5,127 nt of DNA from Variovorax sp. HW608 (GTDB taxonomy: Bacteria > Pseudomonadota > Gammaproteobacteria > Burkholderiales > Burkholderiaceae_C): the NCBI RefSeq assembly GCF_900090195.1, contig NZ_LT607803.1, positions 3,617,002 to 3,622,128 on the forward strand. Reading direction: 5' to 3'. The translations under genes and the position numbers were made by a program. This document shows positions 1 to 5,127 of this stretch, piece by piece (position 1 is the stretch's first letter; every line of letters begins with the position of its first letter). The notes beneath the pieces were generated by a model. It saw nothing but the letters and a program-made list of their open reading frames with translations, made no database searches and was not told the origin of the DNA.

Positions 1-302
1 CTGCCGGGCAGCTTTTGGAACGGGCGCTCGTTCACGCTGGGCAGCAGCTTGGCGATGGCCGCGTCGACCTGGGCGACGGTGTCGAAGCGGTGGTGACGCA
101 GCCGCGCCAGCACCCAGCGGCCGATGATTTGCACCGAACTTTCTGCGGAAGCTTTATCTTTTGGCGAACGCGGGCGCGCCGGTAAAACCGAGGTGCCGTA
201 GTAGCGGGCGAAGTCCTGCACCGTGTCGTTTGCGCGCGGCTCGTAGCGGTCGGCCGAGGCGATTACGGCCGTGGCGTTGTCAGGCACGACGAGCGCCGGT
301 AA
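1..302 (-). pseudogene. istA: IS21-family transposase IstA, internal fragment (left copy)
   Basis: This minus-strand stretch encodes about 100 residues of an IS21-family IstA transposase, from LPALVVPDN to the PGSR region, and continues past the window edge. It is the reverse complement of 4175-4476 in the plus-strand copy, with one difference (249 versus 4228) that leaves Asp unchanged. It contains two residues of the expected DDE triad: the Asp of VPDN (codon at 279-281) and the Glu of DKASAE (codon at 141-143). The N-terminal helix-turn-helix and the first catalytic Asp are missing, because the sequence switches to RIT element DNA at about 303. No start codon or ribosome binding site belongs to it, so it is a broken gene. 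It points away from the RIT element, as the right copy does. The identification rests on strong similarity to the IstA core pattern; the unusual orientation is treated in the findings. Confidence 0.88.
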
Positions 303-326
303 TCGTGAGGACCGTTTAATGCGAAG
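303..326. repeat. Presumed left terminal inverted repeat of the RIT element
   Basis: This 24-bp stretch reads TCGTGAGGACCG followed by TTTAATGCGAAG and is the perfect inverted copy of 4151-4174. It lies between the last recognisable istA codon and the point at which the two ends of the element stop resembling each other. In the istA reading frame it would encode LRIKRSSR, where IstA proteins normally have a Phe/Gly-Gly stretch before the VPDN motif. This supports its being element DNA rather than istA. Confidence 0.6.
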
Positions 327-382
327 GAACTGATGTGGTCCCTGGATCCGAACACGCCCAAGACGGACAGTTCCTTCGCATT
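318..382. repeat. Paired inverted arms at the left (ritC) end of the RIT element
   Basis: AATGCGAAGGAACTG at 318-332 is matched by its exact reverse complement CAGTTCCTTCGCATT at 368-382, with 35 bp between. The outer arm overlaps the presumed terminal inverted repeat. The inner arm ends 15 bp before the ritC stop codon. GAACACGCCC starts at 350, the exact centre of the pair. The layout resembles recombinase binding arms, but the spacing is too wide for one standard 6-8 bp crossover core. In RNA the arms could form a 15-bp stem below ritC. No run of T follows, so a standard intrinsic terminator is not supported. Confidence 0.75.
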
Positions 383-397
383 GGTGGCTGCACGCAG

Positions 398-1399
398 TCA
401 GAGCGATTCCAGCCAGGCGAGCAGGCTGGCATCGCGTCGCCAAGGCGCAGACTTCTTGGTCGGTGGTGGCTGCAGCCGCTCCAGTGCTTCGCGCTTGGTG
501 TCCAGGTTGGCTTGGGCGTAGTGATAGGTGGTCTCAAGGCTCGCATGGCCCAACCAGCTGCGGATTACGGCGACATCGACTCCAGCGGCGAGTAGATGAA
601 CCGCGGCAGCGTGCCGAAACGCGTGCGGCGAAACCTTCTTCAATGCCAGCGTTGGCATCACTTGGGTGGCGGCACGGACGTACTGCGCGAGCTTGAACCG
701 CACGCCTGATGCGCCCAGAGGTGCCCCGTAGCGGTTGACGAACAGTAGTTCATCACCGGTGCGTGGCTGGCGCTCGAGCAGTGCTGAGAGCAAGTCGACC
801 GTCTCCGGCCACAGCGGACAAATGCGTTCCTTGCGGCCCTTGCCGAACAGGCGAACGCAACGTGGTGTATCGAAGCGAACATCGGCGACACGGACATCGA
901 GTGCCTCCTGAATACGTGCACCAGTGTTGTAGAGGAACCATAGCAACGCGTGGTCGCGTTGACCCTCCAGTCGGCCACGGTCGGGCTGCGCCAGGATCGC
1001 CTCGATCTCGTGCAGCTCGAGGTCCCGGTGGGCTGGCCTGGGTGCCTTCTTGGTGGGGATTCGCAGCACCTCGGCGCACTGCGCGACGGCCGCAGGCTCG
1101 CGCTCGGCGACAAAGGCGAAGAAGCTGTGTAGCGCCGCGAGCCGGCAGTTGCGCGTGCCGATCGACACCTTCCGATCGCACTCGCTGTACTGCAAGAATG
1201 CAGCCACTTCGCCGGCGCTCAGCGCCGGCAGAGTGAGGTCGGTGACGCGGCAGTGTCGGTGCGCGGCGACGAAGCGCAGGAACAGTCGCCACGCGTCGCG
1301 GTACGAGCGTATCGTGTGCACGGAGGCGTTGCGCTGTTGGACCAGCCGCTCATAGAAGAAGGCGTGCAGCAATGCAGGGAACGGATCGACCGGCTTCAT
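398..1399 (-). CDS. ritC: RIT element tyrosine recombinase, third gene (RitC)
   Basis: This 333-residue protein is a tyrosine site-specific recombinase (integrase family), which breaks and rejoins DNA through a covalent phosphotyrosine link. The N-terminal SAM-like core-binding domain covers about residues 8-105 and the catalytic domain about 125-305. The catalytic set is complete: Arg162 in TGARIQE, Lys187 in FGKGRKE, His259 and Arg262 in SPHAFRH, His285 in WLGH and nucleophile Tyr294 in TYHYAQ. A short tail rich in Pro, Lys and Arg follows. The frame stays open far upstream inside ritB. I chose the ATG at 1399 because it overlaps the ritB stop as ATGA, has GGGAG seven bases upstream, and gives a normal recombinase N-terminus. 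It is the shortest and most standard of the three proteins. It is last in the operon, so its translation probably depends on ribosomes finishing ritB. The rit name rests on gene order and the trio context. Confidence 0.9.
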   Translation of the reverse strand: MKPVDPFPALLHAFFYERLVQQRNASVHTIRSYRDAWRLFLRFVAAHRHCRVTDLTLPALSAGEVAAFLQYSECDRKVSIGTRNCRLAALHSFFAFVAEREPAAVAQCAEVLRIPTKKAPRPAHRDLELHEIEAILAQPDRGRLEGQRDHALLWFLYNTGARIQEALDVRVADVRFDTPRCVRLFGKGRKERICPLWPETVDLLSALLERQPRTGDELLFVNRYGAPLGASGVRFKLAQYVRAATQVMPTLALKKVSPHAFRHAAAVHLLAAGVDVAVIRSWLGHASLETTYHYAQANLDTKREALERLQPPPTKKSAPWRRDASLLAWLESL

Positions 1400-2763
1400 C
1401 GCGCTGCTCCCGTCGTGGCGTGCAGCTTGCGCAGTGCCAGTTGCCGGAACCGCTCGCTGGCCAGTTGCAGAAGCTCTTGAGTCACCGTCAGGTACACCAG
1501 CGTCGAATGGATGTCCTTGTGGCCGAGATAGGTCGCCAGGTACGGCAGCCGCGCCTGCGGATAAATGCCCTGTCGATACCACGCCAGCATGCGATAGACG
1601 ACGAATACGTGACGAAGATCGTGGATGCGGGGTCCGCACCTGCCCCGATCCGGCTTGAGCCCGGCTCGCCGAAGAACCCGGACAAGTAGCTTCTCGATCA
1701 TCACTCGCGAGTAGCGGCCCGCGGCCTGCTGATGCCAGAACAGGCCGCTGCTGCCGTCCTGCGGTGCGCCGGCCCGGCGCCGGGCGTCGAGATACTCGCG
1801 CAAGACGGCCATCACGCTGCCGCTGAGCGGCAGCACTCGGGACTTGAAGAACTTCGTCTCGCGCACTTCGAGTAGACCGGCGTCCAAGTCGACGTCGCGC
1901 AGATCGAGGCGCGCGAGTTCGCCCAGCCGCAGCCCGGCGCAGCCAGCGAGCACGAGCATGGTGTGAAGCGCGTGCGGGCGCAGGGGTGCGCACGGGGACG
2001 GAAAGCTTCCCGCGGTGTCGAGCAATAGGCGTAGCTCCTGCGGGGAGTAGATGTAGGGGCGGCGCTGTTGCTGCTTGGCGCAACGCTTGAGCCGCCGATC
2101 CGGCGGAGGCAGATCGATGGTCGGATCGAGTCGTCGCCAGGCGCGCGCGACTGTGCGCGCCGTCTGTTCGCACTCCCAGGCGTCGTTCAGCGTCCGGCTC
2201 TGTGCCGCCCACTGCTGCAGCAGCACCTTCGGCGGTTGGCCGGCGAGCTCCGGGCGGCCTTGCAGGAAGCGATCGAAACGCAGCAGGCGCGCCGACTGCG
2301 TCTCATAGCGGTAGCCGATGGCGCGCATCAGCTCGACGTGCCGGCGCAGCATGTCGCCCAGAAAGCTGGCGAACCGTGGCGGCGGGCGCAGGGCTTCGAG
2401 CGTGCCGTGTGGATCGGCCGCAAACAGCGCACGCACGACCGGGGTGCTCCATCGTTGAGCGTAGCGCTCGCGCAGCTGGGCAAGGGGGTTGATCGGGATC
2501 GCCGCTTCGGACTGCAGGAAGTCGAGGAAGCGATCGACGATGCGCGCCCTATGCAGCACCAGATATGACTGCCAGTGCGCCGTACGATCGCGCAGCCAGG
2601 CCTGCAGCGTCGCGATGCCGACGCTCGGGTCGTCACGCTCGCGCACGAAGCGCTGAAACCCGCGTAGCACGCACCGGTAGACCGCTACTGTGTCGCGGCT
2701 GCGCAGCTTCAGGTGCTTCAGATGCCGCTCGATCGCAGAGTCGTCGTCAGGCCAGGTGTTCAT
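1396..2763 (-). CDS. ritB: RIT element tyrosine recombinase, second gene (RitB)
   Basis: This 455-residue tyrosine recombinase is the longest of the trio. Its catalytic domain covers about residues 238-430, with Arg279 in AGLRLGE, the probable lysine Lys307 in KFFKSRVLPL, His381 and Arg384 in IHDLRH, His415 in YLGH and Tyr424 in TLVYL. The set is therefore intact. The first 235 residues look like two successive helical DNA-binding segments, about 10-115 and 130-225, where most integrases have one SAM-like domain; this is a judgement from sequence pattern only. The ATG at 2763 overlaps the ritA stop (ATGA) and has GGAGG seven bases upstream (plus-strand 2771-2775). Its own stop overlaps the ritC start in the same way. 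The extended N-terminus suggests it contacts extra DNA, possibly the inner terminal arms, but that is inference. Confidence 0.92.
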   Translation of the reverse strand: MNTWPDDDSAIERHLKHLKLRSRDTVAVYRCVLRGFQRFVRERDDPSVGIATLQAWLRDRTAHWQSYLVLHRARIVDRFLDFLQSEAAIPINPLAQLRERYAQRWSTPVVRALFAADPHGTLEALRPPPRFASFLGDMLRRHVELMRAIGYRYETQSARLLRFDRFLQGRPELAGQPPKVLLQQWAAQSRTLNDAWECEQTARTVARAWRRLDPTIDLPPPDRRLKRCAKQQQRRPYIYSPQELRLLLDTAGSFPSPCAPLRPHALHTMLVLAGCAGLRLGELARLDLRDVDLDAGLLEVRETKFFKSRVLPLSGSVMAVLREYLDARRRAGAPQDGSSGLFWHQQAAGRYSRVMIEKLLVRVLRRAGLKPDRGRCGPRIHDLRHVFVVYRMLAWYRQGIYPQARLPYLATYLGHKDIHSTLVYLTVTQELLQLASERFRQLALRKLHATTGAAR

Positions 2764-4028
2764 CGCGCGCCCTCCCCAATGAGTTCATCGATCTCCAGAG
2801 CCACATCGCGCAACTCGTCCACAGCGAGCTTCAGATACGGCGCTGTCGATGCTGCGGATCGATGTCCCAGCACATCGCCAATGACCTTCGGTGGGACTCC
2901 ACTGCGCAGCAGGCTGACCGCGCGCGCGTGCCGGAAGGCATGAGGACCCCGCTTGCCGTCGGTTTGCACGCCGGCGGCGTTGAGCCGTCGTTGGAGCTGC
3001 GCGTACAGACTGGATCCGCTGGCAAAGCGCCGATAGGGTGCACGTGCGCGAATGAAGATCTCGCGAGCACCTGTTGCGGGCCGACCGTGGCGCAGATAGG
3101 CGAGCAGCGCGGATCCGACCGCCGGCAGCAGCGGCAGCACCGATTGCGCGCCGGTCTTGGAATGCCGCACGAACAGTTGATCGCCTCGCCAGTCGATGTC
3201 TTCCAGCCGCAGCCGAACGATCTCCCCGGCACGCAGCCCATAATTAGCGAGCAGCAATACGATGGCGTGGTCGCGCAGCCCTGTCGGCGAGCGGTCGGCG
3301 CGGCAGATCCGCACGACGTCGTTGATCTGCTGCACCGATAGCGCCGAAGGGATCGACTCCAGCGCGTAGAGTGTCGGCGCCAACACGCGGCTGGCCAGCT
3401 CGTCGGGCGTTCTACCACTGGCGTGCAGGAAGCGCAGAAAGCTGCGCAACCGCTGGGCCAGCGACTTGCGTGAGACGCGCCGCAACGAAGGCGCCCGCGC
3501 CTGCTGGTACGCGTCGATGTCAGCGGTGCTCAGCGAACGCAGCTCGTCGGCCAACGACTGTTGGCCGTGACGCCAGCACATGAACCGCCGCGCCTCGGCG
3601 ACCAGGTCGTCAATGGTCTCGGCGGCCATCCCCCTGTCCTGCTCGAGCCACTGAGCGAACTCATCACAAAGCGAGTGGGCAAATGCCTCGAATTCATTGC
3701 CTGGCGAGGGCTCAGGCGGCCATCGGCCCATGACCATCCGCATCAGTTGGTGGATGCCTGCGCTGTGCGAGCCGCGCCAGCTTCCCATAGACCGCGGCGC
3801 GTGTCCGTGGCGTCGCTGGAATCGTCGTTGCTCGCAGCGCAGGTACTGCTCCTCGTGCAGCGGCTGCAGATCTGCGACAGCGAGCTTGCGCCGCTCGAGG
3901 TAGCGAAGGAAGTTCGCAGCGACGGCGCATTGGCGTCGGATCGCGCCTGAGCTGTAACCGGTGTCAACGAGTTGGTGCTTAAGTTGCCTCAGCAGCGCAG
4001 CATGCTGTGGCGAAACGCGGTCAAACAT
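2760..4028 (-). CDS. ritA: RIT element tyrosine recombinase, first gene (RitA)
   Basis: This 422-residue tyrosine recombinase is the first gene of the coupled trio. About 110 N-terminal residues rich in His and Arg precede a SAM-like core-binding domain at about 112-215. The catalytic domain covers about 228-410, with Arg266 in YGLRAGE, Lys291 in HSKTG, His363 and Arg366 in GPHAFRH, His389 in LGHRS and Tyr398 in APYLKL. All the family's active-site residues are present, so the enzyme is probably functional. The ATG at 4028 has AGGAGA six bases upstream (plus-strand 4035-4040). That site is partly embedded in a perfect 28-bp palindrome, which suggests control of ritA, and hence of the whole operon, by hairpin formation or by a bound protein. 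The gene ends in ATGA shared with ritB. No clear -10/-35 promoter pair stands out in the 120 bp upstream. Confidence 0.92.
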   Translation of the reverse strand: MFDRVSPQHAALLRQLKHQLVDTGYSSGAIRRQCAVAANFLRYLERRKLAVADLQPLHEEQYLRCEQRRFQRRHGHAPRSMGSWRGSHSAGIHQLMRMVMGRWPPEPSPGNEFEAFAHSLCDEFAQWLEQDRGMAAETIDDLVAEARRFMCWRHGQQSLADELRSLSTADIDAYQQARAPSLRRVSRKSLAQRLRSFLRFLHASGRTPDELASRVLAPTLYALESIPSALSVQQINDVVRICRADRSPTGLRDHAIVLLLANYGLRAGEIVRLRLEDIDWRGDQLFVRHSKTGAQSVLPLLPAVGSALLAYLRHGRPATGAREIFIRARAPYRRFASGSSLYAQLQRRLNAAGVQTDGKRGPHAFRHARAVSLLRSGVPPKVIGDVLGHRSAASTAPYLKLAVDELRDVALEIDELIGEGAR

Positions 4029-4034
4029 GGCGTG

Positions 4035-4040
4035 TCTCCT
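4035..4040 (-). promoter_or_regulatory. ritA ribosome binding site, partly inside a palindrome
   Basis: On the minus strand AGGAGA lies six bases before the ritA ATG, a good Shine-Dalgarno match at normal spacing. Its AGG (4038-4040) belongs to the outer arm of the 28-bp palindrome. If the transcript starts upstream of 4065, a hairpin would pair those bases and could limit ritA translation. Confidence 0.75.
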
Positions 4041-4065
4041 TGATCGGGATGCATCCCGATCAAGG
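4038..4065. repeat. Perfect 28-bp palindrome upstream of ritA
   Basis: The arm CCTTGATCGGGATG is followed immediately by its reverse complement, with every base paired from 4038/4065 to the centre at 4051/4052. Symmetry stops at 4037/4066. It begins 10 bp from the ritA start codon. As DNA it could be an operator for a dimeric regulator or a recombinase binding site; as RNA it would be a long hairpin taking in part of the ritA ribosome binding site. No T run follows, so it is not a typical terminator. A 28-bp perfect palindrome is very unlikely by chance in about 5 kb. Confidence 0.9.
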
Positions 4066-4083
4066 GCATAGACGAAACCGCCA

Positions 4084-4159
4084 AATGACGAGCAGGTGAC
4101 CTTCTGATGGAAGGGGTGTTCAGAGTGGTGCCGCAGTGGGGGTGACTCTGCTTCGCATT
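4084..4159. repeat. Paired inverted arms at the right (ritA) end of the RIT element
   Basis: CTGCTTCGCATT at 4148-4159 is answered by AATGACGAGCAG at 4084-4095, which matches its reverse complement at 9 of 12 positions. The outer arm shares CTTCGCATT with both arms at the left end. Near the centre, on the minus strand, GAACACCCCT begins at 4121, equivalent to GAACACGCCC at the middle of the left pair. A small hairpin (CCTTC/GAAGG, 4100-4114) lies between. The match is weaker than at the left end, so this call depends on the shared architecture rather than on the repeat alone. Confidence 0.5.
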
Positions 4160-4174
4160 AAACGGTCCTCACGA
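4151..4174. repeat. Presumed right terminal inverted repeat of the RIT element
   Basis: This is the perfect inverted partner of 303-326. It starts CTTCGCATTAAACGG and ends just before the first recognisable IstA codons (Leu-Pro-Ala-Leu, from 4175). Its outer limit is set by protein similarity only, because identity between the two ends continues into istA. Confidence 0.6.
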
Positions 4175-4476
4175 TTACCGGCGCTCGTCGTGCCTGACAA
4201 CGCCACGGCCGTAATCGCCTCGGCCGATCGCTACGAGCCGCGCGCAAACGACACGGTGCAGGACTTCGCCCGCTACTACGGCACCTCGGTTTTACCGGCG
4301 CGCCCGCGTTCGCCAAAAGATAAAGCTTCCGCAGAAAGTTCGGTGCAAATCATCGGCCGCTGGGTGCTGGCGCGGCTGCGTCACCACCGCTTCGACACCG
4401 TCGCCCAGGTCGACGCGGCCATCGCCAAGCTGCTGCCCAGCGTGAACGAGCGCCCGTTCCAAAAGCTGCCCGGCAG
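4151..4476. repeat. Long inverted repeat, right arm (partner 1-326)
   Basis: This is the reverse complement of 1-326 with one mismatch (T4228). The right istA gene itself continues to 5098; the partner leaves the window at position 1, so 4476 is a limit of view and not a biological end. Confidence 0.95.
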
Positions 4477-5098
4477 CCGCGCCAGCGTGTTCGCCGAGCT
4501 GGACGCGCCGGCCTTGATGCCGCTGCCGCCGCAGCGCTATGAACTCGCCCGCTTCAAGACGGTGAAGGTCCACATTGACTATCACGTCCAGCTGGACGGC
4601 CACCACTACAGCGTGCCCCACGCGCTGGTGGGGCAGACGCTGGAGGCACGGCTGACGAAGCACGCCGTGGAGCTGCTGCTGCGCGGCCAGCGGGTGGCCG
4701 CCCATGTCCGCAGCGACCGGCGCGGCGGCTACACCACGGTCGAAGCACACATGCCCGCAGCGCACCGGGCACAGCTGCAATGGACGCCCCAGCGCCTGAT
4801 CGAGTGGGGCCGGCAGATCGGCATGGCCTGCGGCGAACTCATCACCCGGCTTCTGCAGACCTACAAGCATCCGGAGCACGGCTATCGCTCCTGCCTGGGG
4901 CTGCTGAGTCTGTCGCGGCGCTACGGCAAGGAACGGCTGGAGGCGGCGTGCGAGCGCGCCTTGGCGCTGGGGACCGTGCGCTACAGACACGTGCGTGATC
5001 TGCTGGCCAACAACCGGGATCGCGTCGCCCAGGAAGCGCCCGCCGAATGGACCAGCCCGGCGCACGCCAACGTGCGCGGCCCGGGCTACTACCAATGA
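4175..5098 (+). pseudogene. istA: IS21-family transposase IstA, C-terminal part (right copy)
   Basis: About 307 residues of the C-terminal part of an IS21-family IstA are present; full proteins are usually around 500. Visible are the second catalytic Asp in LVVPDN (codon 4196-4198), the PARPRSPKDKASAE segment with the catalytic Glu (4334-4336), and the C-terminal beta-barrel-like region with DYHVQLDGHHYSVP. The C-terminus ends in RGPGYYQ, typical of the family. The helix-turn-helix and first catalytic Asp are absent, since upstream DNA is RIT element. The frame stays open upstream to a GTG at 4136, so a 320-residue hybrid could in principle be made, but no convincing ribosome binding site precedes it and the catalytic triad would be incomplete. 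The stop overlaps the istB start, the usual istA-istB arrangement. It is probably inactive as a transposase. Confidence 0.93.
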
Positions 5099-5127
5099 TG
5101 CAACCCGCCATGACGCCTTCGCTGCCT
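5095..5127 (+). CDS. istB: IS21-family helper ATPase IstB, N-terminal start only
   Basis: An ATG at 5095 overlaps the istA stop (ATGA) and opens the frame MMQPAMTPSLP up to the window edge. IS21 elements carry istB directly after istA, often overlapping. IstB is an AAA+ ATPase that assists IstA in target capture. Only 11 codons are visible, so the call rests on position and on the start resembling the short Met-Met-Gln beginnings of some IstB proteins. Whether the gene is intact cannot be seen. Confidence 0.7.
   Translation, partial: MMQPAMTPSLP

Larger units (their letters stand above)
1..326. repeat. Long inverted repeat, left arm (partner 4151-4476)
   Basis: These bases are the reverse complement of 4151-4476. 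I compared them line by line and saw one mismatch: left G249 pairs with right T4228 where C would be expected. Identity ends abruptly at 326/4151 on the side facing the RIT element. On the outer side it reaches the first base of the window, so the repeat probably extends further left. The repeat covers about 24 bp of presumed RIT terminus plus 302 bp of istA. Confidence 0.95.
303..4174 (-). mobile_element. RIT (recombinase-in-trio) element inserted in istA
   Basis: The segment carries three consecutive, overlapping tyrosine recombinase genes on the minus strand and no other genes, which is the defining layout of RIT elements. It lies between two pieces of istA. The outer limits are inferred: recognisable IstA protein begins at LPALVVPDN (4175 on the right, 302 on the left), so DNA inside that is taken as element. 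The outermost 24 bp are perfect inverted copies at the two ends. Because the flanks are themselves inverted copies, the exact boundary cannot be read from this window, and true ends could differ by some bases. The element carries no visible cargo. Whether the three proteins act together in transposition is known only in outline for this class; joint action is inferred from the conserved coupling. Confidence 0.82.

Noticed and set aside
318..382. Intrinsic terminator after ritC
   Set aside because: The 15-bp stem has a 35-base loop and is followed by TTAAACGG-type sequence in place of a T run, so it fits a recombination site better.
333..595. Short plus-strand frames at the left end, one beginning MWSLDPNTPKTDSSFALV
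   Set aside because: They continue antisense into ritC and have no convincing start signal or known family pattern.
1400..2212. Upstream open extension of the ritC frame, which would give a 604-residue protein
   Set aside because: It runs through ritB in another frame, encodes Arg/Ala/Ser-rich sequence without a recognisable domain, and the ATG at 1399 has the overlap, ribosome binding site and correct recombinase N-terminus.
2565..3341. 258-codon plus-strand open frame opposite ritA and ritB
   Set aside because: It is a shadow of two well-supported genes in high-GC DNA, with no domain pattern and low-complexity Arg/Ala/Gln content.
4015..4053. Upstream small frame starting at the ATG inside the 28-bp palindrome and overlapping the ritA start in another frame
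   Set aside because: The ATG is part of the palindrome centre, has no ribosome binding site, and the frame is very short.
4066..4150. Sigma-70 promoter for the rit operon (for example TATGCC near 4065-4070 on the minus strand)
   Set aside because: No -35 box at suitable spacing could be supported by eye; a promoter must exist somewhere, but I cannot place it.
4292..5095. 267-codon minus-strand open frame opposite istA
   Set aside because: It lies wholly antisense to a clear istA frame; GC-rich codon use readily leaves such frames open.
1..5127. CRISPR array, tRNA, rRNA or cargo genes
   Set aside because: No regularly spaced repeats or RNA gene signatures were seen, and nearly all bases are accounted for by the rit genes and istA.

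Overview
The window is high-GC DNA, most likely from a proteobacterium. I infer this from base composition and the kind of mobile elements; no host marker gene is present. It consists entirely of mobile DNA: a complete three-recombinase element sitting inside pieces of an IS21-family insertion sequence.

Layout: positions 1-302 hold an internal piece of the IS21-type transposase gene istA on the minus strand, cut by the window edge. Positions about 303-4174 hold a recombinase-in-trio (RIT) element. Its three tyrosine recombinase genes are all on the minus strand in the order ritA (2760-4028), ritB (1396-2763) and ritC (398-1399). Each pair overlaps by the four bases ATGA, so they read as one translationally coupled operon. 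Each protein keeps the full catalytic set Arg, Lys, His-x-x-Arg, His and Tyr. A perfect 28-bp palindrome (4038-4065) lies directly upstream of ritA and overlaps its ribosome binding site. Positions 4175-5098 hold the 3' part of istA on the plus strand, and istB begins at 5095 and runs off the window.

The main anomaly is that both flanks of the RIT element carry the same part of istA, pointing outward in opposite directions and starting at the same breakpoint. Positions 1-326 are the reverse complement of 4151-4476, with one mismatch that I can see by eye (249 versus 4228, a synonymous GAC/GAT). A simple insertion would leave the 5' part of istA on one side and the 3' part on the other. The first half of istA, with its DNA-binding domain and first catalytic Asp, is absent from both visible sides.

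The ends of the RIT element also show structure. The outermost 24 bp or so are identical in inverted orientation. At each end the terminal motif AATGCGAAG is echoed about 50-65 bp further in by an inverted second arm, exact over 15 bp on the left and 9 of 12 on the right. The sequence GAACAC sits at the midpoint of each pair. This may be the recognition region for the three recombinases. The trio itself is a known class of element; the paired-arm ends, the palindrome over the ritA ribosome binding site and the inverted istA flanks are the parts most worth checking.
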